Made by a program: the position numbers and the translations under genes. Below the pieces are notes generated by a model that saw only the letters and a list, made by a program, of their open reading frames with translations, was not told the origin of the DNA and made no database searches. From JBCCTX01 sp964468435 (GTDB lineage Bacteria; Bacteroidota; Bacteroidia; J057): DNA of 30,900 nt. The stretch is taken from the NCBI GenBank assembly GCA_964468435.1, contig CAYXVE010000056.1, positions 1 to 30,900 on the forward strand. The letters are read 5' to 3'. Positions 24,340 to 30,900 of this stretch are shown piece after piece (position 1 is the first letter of the stretch; the number at the start of each line of letters is the position of its first letter).

Positions 24340-24458
24340 CCGAAACCTCCTTGTTTTAGCAATTCATCAATATTTAATTCAATCTGCTCAAGTAATTCGA
24401 CAGACTGATCCCAGTTTTGTGTTAGCCTGGGTTGCTTAGGGGTAGCAGTCATGATCAT
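24303..24458 (-). CDS. small unrecognised ORF overlapping the DinB-like gene
   Basis: A 51-codon minus-strand frame starts with ATG at 24456-24458 (a second ATG at 24450-24452) and reads MTATPKQPRLTQNWDQSVEL, then LEQIELNIDELLKQGGFGYW. The amphipathic middle looks protein-like, but the last 12 codons are antisense to the DinB-like gene. It may be the front end of a gene truncated by rearrangement. No family is recognised. The rest of 24340-24577 has no other candidate. Confidence 0.22.
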   Translation of the reverse strand: MIMTATPKQPRLTQNWDQSVELLEQIELNIDELLKQGGFGYWAFFPRSRSS

Positions 24459-24577
24459 TCTACTTTGAGAGAATATCCGATGGGATTACGTCAATTCTTT
24501 CCTTCAATGCTGCTTTTCATGTGATTACTTTTCCCATAACTACACTATACCCAATGCGCAAGTTATAACTTACCGGT

Positions 24578-25729
24578 TCATTCTCCCAGACAGTATTCCT
24601 TCACCTTTTCTATAACAAAATCCTGTTGTTCATCTGTCAGGGTCGGGTACATGGGAATACTCAAACAGTGATTATAGTATTTACTAGCTCGTGGGTAGTC
24701 TTCTTGCTTATAACCCATCTGCTGATAATAGGGCAACCAGGGAACAGGGATATAATGTACCTGCGCGTAAATGTCATGCTTTCGCAAGTAGTCATATAAA
24801 CCCTTGCGATCGTCAATCTGGATAATATATAGGTGATAAGCATGGCCCCTATCTTCAGGTGGGTTGATCGTACGAATGGAAGTACCCTGAAAAGCTTCAT
24901 CGTACTTTTGGGCAATTGCCCTTCTTCGCTCCATATTTTCTGCTACGCGATCCAGTTGTGAGATCCCCAATGCACATTGGATATCGGTAATGCGATAATT
25001 ATAGCCCAACTCATGCATTTCGTAGTACCAGCCTCCATGATTTTCCTCGAGTAAGGACGGATCTTTAGTAATGCCATGCGTGCGAAGTCTGAGTAGTTTT
25101 TGGTACAGATCCTCCCGGTTGGTTGTGATCATGCCGCCTTCTCCTGCTGCAATGTGCTTGACAGGGTGAAAGGAAAAAATAGCCAGGTCAGCGTATTGTC
25201 CGTTCCCGCAGCGCTGTCTTAAACCCTTTTCATCCGTAAAAAATCCACCCGGAGCATGACAACTGTCTTCAATGATCCACATGCCGTGTTTATCTGCCAG
25301 TTTGCGAAACTGGTCCATTCTTGCTGGATACCCAGCAAAATCCACCACGATCATTCCCTGATAGAAATCAGATGGTGCATCTTCGATCATTTCCCGTGCG
25401 ATATCAATATCCATCAACAAGGTATCTGGATCGATATCTGCAAATTCTATCGTCCCGCCTGCGTATGTTACACAATTTGCTGATGCAACAAAGGTAAGGG
25501 GGGAGGTTATCGCAAAGCTACGTTCATCTACCTCCAGGGCAAGTGCACAAAGATGCAGTGCAGCCGTACCACTCGATACTGCAACAGCATATTGGGAACC
25601 AACATAGTCAGCGAATTTTTCCTCAAAAGCCTGGATGCGGGGCCCCTGGGTAAGGTAGTCGGATTTCAGTACCTCTGTAACGGCTTCTATATCTGCCTGA
25701 GTAATGTGTTGACGGCCATAAGGAATCAT
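24578..25729 (-). CDS. pseC: DegT/DnrJ/EryC1/StrS aminotransferase, PseC-like
   Basis: A PLP-dependent sugar transaminase. In pseudaminic acid synthesis PseC converts UDP-4-keto-6-deoxy-AltNAc to the 4-amino sugar. About 383 residues from MIPYGRQHITQAD, the canonical PseC opening. SDYLTQGPRIQAFEEKFADY, AVSSGTAALHLCALAL, the substrate Asp region IIEDSCHAPGG and FSFHPVKHIAAGEGG, with PLP-binding Lys191, are present. The frame continues upstream to 25822, but the promoter match and homology favour ATG at 25727-25729 (25744 would add five residues). It is divergent from the CMP-sugar synthetase gene across about 200 bp, which supports the PseC assignment; a related 4-amino-sugar pathway is possible. 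Confidence 0.88.
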   Translation of the reverse strand: MIPYGRQHITQADIEAVTEVLKSDYLTQGPRIQAFEEKFADYVGSQYAVAVSSGTAALHLCALALEVDERSFAITSPLTFVASANCVTYAGGTIEFADIDPDTLLMDIDIAREMIEDAPSDFYQGMIVVDFAGYPARMDQFRKLADKHGMWIIEDSCHAPGGFFTDEKGLRQRCGNGQYADLAIFSFHPVKHIAAGEGGMITTNREDLYQKLLRLRTHGITKDPSLLEENHGGWYYEMHELGYNYRITDIQCALGISQLDRVAENMERRRAIAQKYDEAFQGTSIRTINPPEDRGHAYHLYIIQIDDRKGLYDYLRKHDIYAQVHYIPVPWLPYYQQMGYKQEDYPRASKYYNHCLSIPMYPTLTDEQQDFVIEKVKEYCLGE

Positions 25730-25764
25730 AGGAAAATGGATCATAGAGAATAGACTACAGACCA

Positions 25765-25796
25765 CAAAATATGACTTGTAAAAATGGATCTTGCAA
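25765..25796 (-). promoter_or_regulatory. candidate promoter of the pseC-like gene
   Basis: On the minus strand TTG (25794-25796) precedes TATTTTG (25765-25771) by 22 bases. The -7 element is one base short of TAnnTTTG. Transcription would start near 25758, just before the two in-frame ATGs at 25744 and 25729. Confidence 0.4.
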
Positions 25797-25863
25797 CTAC
25801 TTTGGTCTGTAAGTAGTAGCACGAAGTCTACAAAGTAATTATCTTTATATACCTACAAAGTAA
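25797..25863. repeat. repeated CTACAAAGTAA element between pseC and pseF
   Basis: Two identical 11-mers CTACAAAGTAA occur at 25828-25838 and 25853-25863, 25 bp apart. An inverted partial copy, CTACTTTG, lies at 25797-25804. They sit between, and partly within, the two divergent promoter candidates, as operator sites would. Confidence 0.4.
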
Positions 25864-25874
25864 GCGTAATTTTG
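25844..25874 (+). promoter_or_regulatory. candidate promoter of the pseF-like gene
   Basis: TTTA (25844-25847, imperfect -33) is followed after 19 bases by TAATTTTG (25867-25874), a perfect TAnnTTTG -7 box. The start site would fall near 25881, supporting translation from the ATG at 25931 rather than 25880. Confidence 0.45.
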
Positions 25875-25930
25875 GGCTTTTGTCCTATGCTCACTATGAA
25901 AAAACTTATTATGCTTATAATTTTGCAAGC

Positions 25931-26653
25931 ATGAATATTTTGATAACAATATGTGCCCGGGGGGGATCCAAGGGCGTTCCCAATAAAAACATCCTGGAAA
26001 TAGATGGTAACCCGCTAATTGCATATACGATCAGGGCTGCATTACGCTTTGCCCGGAAATATCAAGCAGTGGTTATGCTTTCAACTGAGTCCGAAAACAT
26101 TCGTCAAACTGCAGCTCAATTTGGTTTGCACAGTGAGTATCGAAGGCCAGATACCCTGGCTGGGGACCGAATCGGCAAAGTAGCTGTTATACGGGATGTG
26201 TGGCAATGGGCTGAACAGCATCATGAAAAACAATATGACTACGTGCTGGATCTAGATGTTACATCTCCCATCAGAACCCAACAGGATCTCGAGGAGGCCC
26301 TGGCAAAAATGGAGCGTTTACCAAAAGCAAGGGTATTGTATTCTGTGAGTCCTGCGAGGAGGAATCCCTATTTCAATATGGTAGAGGATTCTGAAAAAGA
26401 AATGGTAAAACTTGCTAAACGACCTGACACCCCCTTTCTATCCCGGCAAGTAGCTCCCCGTGTGTATGATATCAATGGTTCTTTCTATATCTATCGAAGA
26501 CTGTTTTTCGAAGAGGGTCATGAGAGCGTAACACTGGACAACCAGTCTACGGTATATGAAATGCCTCATTTGTGTTTTGATATTGACGAACCCCTGGATT
26601 ACCATTTTATGAAATTTTTGATCGAAGTGGGGCATATCGAACTTGAAGCGTAG
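25931..26653 (+). CDS. pseF: acylneuraminate-type cytidylyltransferase (PseF/NeuA-like CMP-sugar synthetase)
   Basis: Activates a nonulosonic acid with CTP to give the CMP-sugar donor. About 240 residues from MNILITICARGGSKGVPNKN, the CTP-binding N-terminus of the family (ARGGSKGxPxKN). YVLDLDVTSPIRTQQDLEEA carries the metal-binding D-x-D/TSP block, and YDINGSFYIYRR and FDIDEPLDYHFMKFLIE are the usual C-terminal blocks. The upstream in-frame ATG at 25880 is less likely. It is paired divergently with the PseC-like gene, so CMP-pseudaminate is the likeliest product; NeuA or LegF specificity cannot be excluded. The other pathway genes (pseB, G, H, I) are not in the window. Confidence 0.82.
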   Translation: MNILITICARGGSKGVPNKNILEIDGNPLIAYTIRAALRFARKYQAVVMLSTESENIRQTAAQFGLHSEYRRPDTLAGDRIGKVAVIRDVWQWAEQHHEKQYDYVLDLDVTSPIRTQQDLEEALAKMERLPKARVLYSVSPARRNPYFNMVEDSEKEMVKLAKRPDTPFLSRQVAPRVYDINGSFYIYRRLFFEEGHESVTLDNQSTVYEMPHLCFDIDEPLDYHFMKFLIEVGHIELEA

Positions 26654-26848
26654 TCTTCTCATTTAGTATTCATCCCTTCAGTCAAATCTACATCAAATAC
26701 TTGCGCCCTGCCAAATCTTCGATAAAGGGAAATTTATGGATTATCTCACCTATTTAATCGGTGAAAGCTAAAATTATATGCTCTGAAGGCGGTGTATTAG
26801 ACGAAATTAGCTAAATTAAATGTATGACTCATAAATTAAGCATTCCGT

Positions 26849-28174
26849 ATGAAAAACAATCAATACCGCTATTTTCCAGCATTAATAAGTAGCTTCCTTA
26901 TTTCACTTTGTATTTCAGTTGCTTCATTTGCCCAGCCGAGTCAGGAACTGATCGAAGTACAGGTAACGCCAACCCAATTGGACTGGACTTATGATCTGGG
27001 AGAACAGGCTGATTTTGAGGTCAGTATATTGAAAAATGGACAACTATTGCCCGGTATGGAGGTCAACTATCAGATTGGACTCGAACAGATGTCTCCGCAG
27101 AGGAAGGGAAAGATAAATCTGGAAACGGGAGATACTACCCTGGAAGGGATGGTATTGGATGAACCAGGATTTGTGCGTTGTGAAGTGACAGTAGATTATG
27201 AAGGGAAAACTTACAGAGGTTGGGGAACAGCTGGTTTTGTTCCTGAAGGGATTAAGCCTTCGGTGGATATGCCAGAGGACTTTGATGCATTCTGGAATGA
27301 AGCCAAGGCAGAACTGGCTCAGCTACCCATTGATGCTGAATTAACCCTGGTTCCAGAGCAGTGTACTCCAGATATTAATGTGTATCACGTAAGCCTGCAA
27401 AATATCAGGATGCCTCAGGCTTGGCGTGGAACCAGTCGCTTTTATGGAATGTTATCAGTACCTAATAAATCTGGGAAATTTCCTGCCATTCTGGCTGTGC
27501 CTGGTGCCGGAATCAGACCCTATTTCCGTGATGACCGCGCAGCACAGGATGTAATAGTCTTCACGGTTGGGATTCATGGAATCCCGGTGAACCTGGACCC
27601 CGAATTGTATCAATCCCTTGCCAAAGGTGCCCTTTCCGGCTATCCTACCATCAATCTGGATGACAAAGATGCATATTATTACAAACGTGTGTATATGGGA
27701 TGTGTCAGAGCAATTGATTTTATCTTCAGCTTACCGGAGTTTGATGGAAAAAATCTGGCTGTCACTGGGGGAAGTCAGGGGGGTGCTCTATCAATTATCA
27801 CAGCAGGATTGGACAATAGAGTGAAATACTTGGCTGCTTTTTACCCAGCGCTGTGCGATATGACAGGTTATCTTGACAATCGTGCTGGAGGATGGCCACA
27901 CATGTTCAGGAATTATGATGAAGATGCACATCTCAGGTGGAAGGAAAATATCCCTTACTATGATGTCGTCAACTTTGCCCGCAAACTCACTATGCCCGGA
28001 TGGTACTCCTGGGGATATAATGATAATGTGTGTCCACCTACATCTATGTATGCTGCCTACAATGTAATTGAATCTCCTAAGGAGCTTCATACATTCCTGG
28101 AAACGGCCCATTGGACCTATCCTGAGCAGCGTGAAGCTGCGGATCAATGGTTAATGCACAAGCTGAAAAAGTAA
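26849..28174 (+). CDS. exported acetyl xylan esterase/cephalosporin-C deacetylase-like hydrolase (AXE1, CE7 type)
   Basis: A 441-residue alpha/beta hydrolase probably removing acetyl groups from polysaccharide fragments in the periplasm. A signal peptide covers residues 1-29 (ending SVASFAQ). Residues about 35-135 form a beta-rich N-terminal domain. The AXE1 core begins VDMPEDFDAFWNEAKAEL. Catalytic residues are Ser309 (TGGSQGGALS), Asp392 (WGYNDNVCPP) and His421 (ETAHWTYPEQ), the CE7 triad. It leads a co-directional run with an RraA-like protein, an enolase-superfamily remnant and a sulfatase remnant, a set typical of polysaccharide use. The 195-bp gap before it shows no clear promoter. Confidence 0.9.
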   Translation: MKNNQYRYFPALISSFLISLCISVASFAQPSQELIEVQVTPTQLDWTYDLGEQADFEVSILKNGQLLPGMEVNYQIGLEQMSPQRKGKINLETGDTTLEGMVLDEPGFVRCEVTVDYEGKTYRGWGTAGFVPEGIKPSVDMPEDFDAFWNEAKAELAQLPIDAELTLVPEQCTPDINVYHVSLQNIRMPQAWRGTSRFYGMLSVPNKSGKFPAILAVPGAGIRPYFRDDRAAQDVIVFTVGIHGIPVNLDPELYQSLAKGALSGYPTINLDDKDAYYYKRVYMGCVRAIDFIFSLPEFDGKNLAVTGGSQGGALSIITAGLDNRVKYLAAFYPALCDMTGYLDNRAGGWPHMFRNYDEDAHLRWKENIPYYDVVNFARKLTMPGWYSWGYNDNVCPPTSMYAAYNVIESPKELHTFLETAHWTYPEQREAADQWLMHKLKK

Positions 28175-28405
28175 AATTGCCAGGGTTGAGTGCCTGTTCC
28201 CGGAAATAAATATCATGATATATAAATCGGGAATTTTTAATATATTAAATAAATATCAGTAAGGCTCCTAAAACATGAAAACAGGACTTATTTCATTCAA
28301 AAAATTAAATTTACTAGTGTTATACTGTTAAAATTTGATTCTGACAAGCTCTATATACTTGGCAGCAAAAACTTATTACTACTCATATTACCAAATTTTT
28401 TACCT

Positions 28406-29341
28406 ATGATCAAGAAACTTTACTTAACGTTAAGTATCTTACTGTGCATGACGGTCAGTTTAATGGCCCAGGACATCACCATCAGTCTAGATGCTCAGGA
28501 GATCATCGCCATGACCCCGCTGTGGGAGGGCGAACGATTTGAAGATGGTCGACCCAAAACCAGCAATAATTTGTTGGAACGATTGAAAAATATTTCCCTC
28601 GAGGAAGCATGGGGCACTTTGCGCAATGCAGGCTATCACAATCAATACGAAGGGGAATGGATGGTACTACACCCTGATCAGGTCATGGTAGGCAGGGCTG
28701 TAACTGCACAATATATGCCTACAAGGCCTGATCTAAATGATATGATCAAGAAAAAAGGGGAGGAAGAAGGACGTATAGGGGGGACCAATTCCTGGCCTAT
28801 CGATGTATTAAAACCCGGAGATATTTATGTGGCAGATGGTTTTGGAAAAATTATTGACGGTACACTTATTGGAGATAATCTCGGAAACTCTATCTATGCC
28901 AATTCGAAAAATGGGGTTATCTTTTATGGCTCTGTACGTGATATCGAAGGCCTGGAAGAAATAGGGGGCTTTAATGCCTGGATCAAGGGTTATGATCCTT
29001 CTTTTATCCAACACATGATGATGACTGGGATCAATAAACCCATACGTATTGGGCGTACAACTGTACTGCCTGGAGATGTGATTCTCGCTAAGAAAGGTGG
29101 CGTAATCTTTATTCCTCCTCATCTGTTGGAAAAGTTGGTGATCAACGCTGAATTTATTGCTTTACGCGATGCATTCGGCCATCAAAAGCTAAAAGAACGC
29201 AAGTATACGCCAGGACAGATTGATGGAAAATGGTCTGATGAAATCAAGGAAGACTTCCTTAGCTGGCTGGATGAGAATCCTGATATGCTGCCCATGACAC
29301 GTGAAGAACTCGATGCTTACATGAAAGAACGAAATTGGTAA
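28406..29341 (+). CDS. exported RraA/HMG-aldolase-like protein
   Basis: A 311-residue protein. A signal peptide covers about residues 1-21 (LYLTLSILLCMTVSLMAQ). The RraA/4-hydroxy-4-methyl-2-oxoglutarate aldolase fold follows: GDIYVADGFGKIIDGTLIGD, then NLGNSIYANSKNGVIFYGSV and the RD pair (GSVRD) that in aldolase members binds the metal-pyruvate enolate. VLPGDVILAKKGGVIFIPP is also typical. Residues about 20-80 and the C-terminal 60 residues (YTPGQIDGKWSDEIKEDFLS) are extensions beyond the minimal 160-residue fold. Family members are either class II aldolases or RNase E regulators; an exported one is more likely an enzyme of sugar-acid breakdown. It precedes the enolase-superfamily remnant. 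Confidence 0.82.
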   Translation: MIKKLYLTLSILLCMTVSLMAQDITISLDAQEIIAMTPLWEGERFEDGRPKTSNNLLERLKNISLEEAWGTLRNAGYHNQYEGEWMVLHPDQVMVGRAVTAQYMPTRPDLNDMIKKKGEEEGRIGGTNSWPIDVLKPGDIYVADGFGKIIDGTLIGDNLGNSIYANSKNGVIFYGSVRDIEGLEEIGGFNAWIKGYDPSFIQHMMMTGINKPIRIGRTTVLPGDVILAKKGGVIFIPPHLLEKLVINAEFIALRDAFGHQKLKERKYTPGQIDGKWSDEIKEDFLSWLDENPDMLPMTREELDAYMKERNW

Positions 29342-29407
29342 TTACTCAGCCACGGATATATTCTCTATGCATTTTTTAGTAGTAATATATTTAACACTAC
29401 ATGTTTT

Positions 29408-30210
29408 ATGACTACTCCATCTCATCGTTTGCTTGAGAAACTTGGGTTGTCCCCAACTACTCGCAAAAAACAAACTTCCGGCTTCGGAAGAAGAGATTTT
29501 GTTAAAAATGCCTGTATAGGTGGTTTATCTATCGGTGCATTTATGAATCGTCCCGTAACAGAGACACTGGAATACACTACACAGAATGTTAACCGGGCAT
29601 CTTCTCCCAGCGATTTGAAAATCACCGATATGCGATATGCAGTTGTTATGCAGGGACGAGGCAGATGTCCTGTAATACGTATTGACACTAATCAGGGAAT
29701 TTATGGTTTGGGAGAAGTAAGAGACGGCGCGACCTGGCGTTATGCACTTATTCTCAAAAGCAGGATTATGGGCTTGAATCCCTGCAATGTAGAGATGATT
29801 TTCAAGCGTATTAAGCAATTTGGACACCACGGCCGTCAGGCTGGTGGAGTCTGTGCCGTGGAAATGGCCTTATGGGATCTGGCGGGGAAGGCTTATGATG
29901 TACCCGCCTATCAGTTGCTGGGAGGTAAATACCGCTCAAAGGTTCGCCTCTACATTGCGCAGCAGCTACTCAAAACTTCGTAGCATTGGAGCATCACGCT
30001 GTAGACCTCGATTATTGGGAGGATCTCGTCGCGGGTATTGATAAACCCATTGTAGAAGATGGTTTTGCTACAGTAACAGATACCCCAGGATTAGGAATAG
30101 AATTGAATGAAGATGTCGTTAAACAATATCTTGACCCCGAAGACGATAGTTATTTCAGACCTACACCTGAATGGAATGAAATACGCTCTTGGGATAGACT
30201 TTGGAGTTAA
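29408..30210 (+). pseudogene. mandelate racemase/muconate lactonizing enzyme family gene with internal deletion
   Basis: The first 191 codons (to the stop at 29981-29983) read as the N-terminal part of an enolase-superfamily enzyme. A twin-arginine signal (GRRDFVKNACIGGLSIGAF) is followed by ITDMRYAVVMQGRGRCPVIR, GIYGLGEVRDGATWRYAL and CAVEMALWDLAGKAYDVPAY, ending LGGKYRSKVRLY. In the +1 frame from about 29955 to 30210 there follows the C-terminal part: AATQNFVALEHHAVDLDYWE, then DKPIVEDGFATVTDTPGLGI and a typical tail. The central barrel with the KxK lysine and the metal-binding acids is absent, so roughly half the enzyme is missing at a junction near 29955-29965. It cannot be catalytic. An assembly error is an alternative. 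Confidence 0.85.
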
Positions 30211-30238
30211 TATTTGGCTATTTTTAGCAATGATAGAC

Positions 30239-30275
30239 GGCCCGTACATGTTGTCACGGGCCTTAGTTATTTAAT
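30239..30275 (+). terminator. hairpin terminator after the enolase-superfamily remnant
   Basis: GGCCCGT (30239-30245) pairs with ACGGGCC (30256-30262) around a 10-base loop. A T-rich tail (TTAGTTATTTAATTTTT) follows without a pure T-run. It lies 29 bases past the stop at 30210. Confidence 0.5.
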
Positions 30276-30299
30276 TTTTAAGAAAATGATGCAGTACAT

Positions 30300-30817
30300 A
30301 TGAAATACATTCTATTAATTATATTTTTGGGACTGAGTCAGATACTTCCGTTAATAGCTCAGGATGGAGAATTGCCAAATATTATCATTTTCCTGGCAGA
30401 CGACCTCGGTTATGAGGAGCTTGGATGTCAGGGCAATACAGATATACCCACACCCAATATCGACCAAATCGCGCAAGATGGTATCCGCTTTACCAATGGA
30501 TATGTTTGTAATTCGTACTGTAGTCCCTCAAGGGCTGGTTTGCTGACAGGACGCTATCCAAACCGCTTTGGATATGAATCCAATATCGTAGGCCATCAAA
30601 ATGAAGATCCCAATCTGGGACTTCCCATGGAAGAGACTACACTGGCTGAGTATTTACTGGAAGCGGGTTATGTATCAGCGATTATCGGAAAATGGCACCA
30701 GGGTGGGACTGCCAAAGTGAAAATCTGATTGAAAAGCATTCGGAACAAGCAGCGGAAATGTGGCAGTTCTGGCAGAAATTCGAAAATGAGATAGCTTTGA
30801 AAAATCGCTCTCAGTAA
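30300..30817 (+). pseudogene. sulfatase gene with internal deletion
   Basis: The first 142 codons are the front of a secreted type I sulfatase. A signal peptide (LLIIFLGLSQILPLIAQ) is followed by PNIIIFLADDLGYEELGCQG with the metal-binding Asp pair at 34-35, and YCSPSRAGLLTGRYPNRFGY, where Cys74 (CxPSR) would become formylglycine. The frame runs to IIGKWHQGG and ends out of frame at 30726-30728. In the next frame, from about 30704, the sequence reads WDCQSENLIEKHSEQAAEMW and stops at 30815-30817, which looks like a sulfatase C-terminus. Some 250 or more central residues are therefore missing, including the remaining metal ligands. Non-functional as it stands. After it, 30818-30900 holds no gene. 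Confidence 0.85.
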
Positions 30818-30900
30818 TTTTAGGGCTATTTCTCATCCGGTCAGTTCTATTATTGCCTTCAATATTTATTCATTATTCAGATCATTTTAATAATTTATAT

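Noticed and set aside
25730..25822. Upstream extension of the pseC-like protein to 25822
   Set aside because: The extra residues are not family-like, and a promoter candidate falls within them. The canonical MIPYGRQ start is downstream.
25828..25863. CTACAAAGTAA repeats considered as a CRISPR-like array
   Set aside because: There are only two short copies with a 14-bp gap and no spacer structure, so they are more like operator sites.

Overview
The window reads as chromosomal DNA of a free-living member of the Bacteroidota, probably of the Saprospiria or Cytophagia type. This is inferred from gene content and style, not from a marker gene. The signs are: several upstream regions carrying the Bacteroidota promoter pattern (TTG near -33, TAnnTTTG near -7), few Shine-Dalgarno sequences, many short-signal lipoproteins, an S8 protease with a type IX secretion-like tail, a pseudaminate-type sugar pathway, and a polysaccharide/sugar-acid module with acetyl esterase and sulfatase.

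Layout. 1-760: an IS66 transposase fragment running off the left edge, decayed sequence, tRNA-Leu(GAG), a hairpin terminator and tRNA-Lys(TTT), all on the minus strand. 1.05-3.3 kb: class A penicillin-binding protein. 3.4-6.4 kb: a minus-strand two-gene unit, a soluble coiled-coil/TPR-like protein followed by a membrane-anchored MORN-repeat protein. I do not recognise it as a named system and it is the best candidate for something undescribed. 6.5-10.8 kb: group 4 glycosyltransferase, 1-Cys peroxiredoxin, rhomboid protease and tRNA-guanine transglycosylase. The transglycosylase lacks the three usual zinc cysteines. 10.9-13.7 kb: gamma-carbonic anhydrase-like protein, then three start/stop-overlapping genes (lipoprotein metallopeptidase, ICMT/NnrU-like membrane protein, lipoprotein). 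13.7-21 kb: purB, a conserved protein with a long disordered linker, an ABM-domain protein, an S8 protease and pgi. 21.1-21.6 kb: a 509-bp gap with a striking inverted repeat. 21.6-24.5 kb: cytochrome c lipoprotein with a DUF2165 membrane protein, a decayed P-loop/TPR gene and a DinB-like protein. 24.6-26.7 kb: divergent pseC-like and pseF-like genes around a repeat-bearing control region. 26.8-30.8 kb: exported acetyl-esterase-like and RraA-like proteins, then an enolase-superfamily gene and a sulfatase gene that both appear to have lost their middle portions.

How the genes fit together. Most are single housekeeping or envelope genes. PseC and PseF belong to nonulosonic-acid sugar activation, and the glycosyltransferase may serve the same surface glycans. 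The last four genes look like a broken polysaccharide/sugar-acid catabolism block. Three of the last dozen or so genes are disrupted and an IS remnant sits at the left, so parts of the window are decaying. All family assignments are from motif recognition by eye; no search was run.
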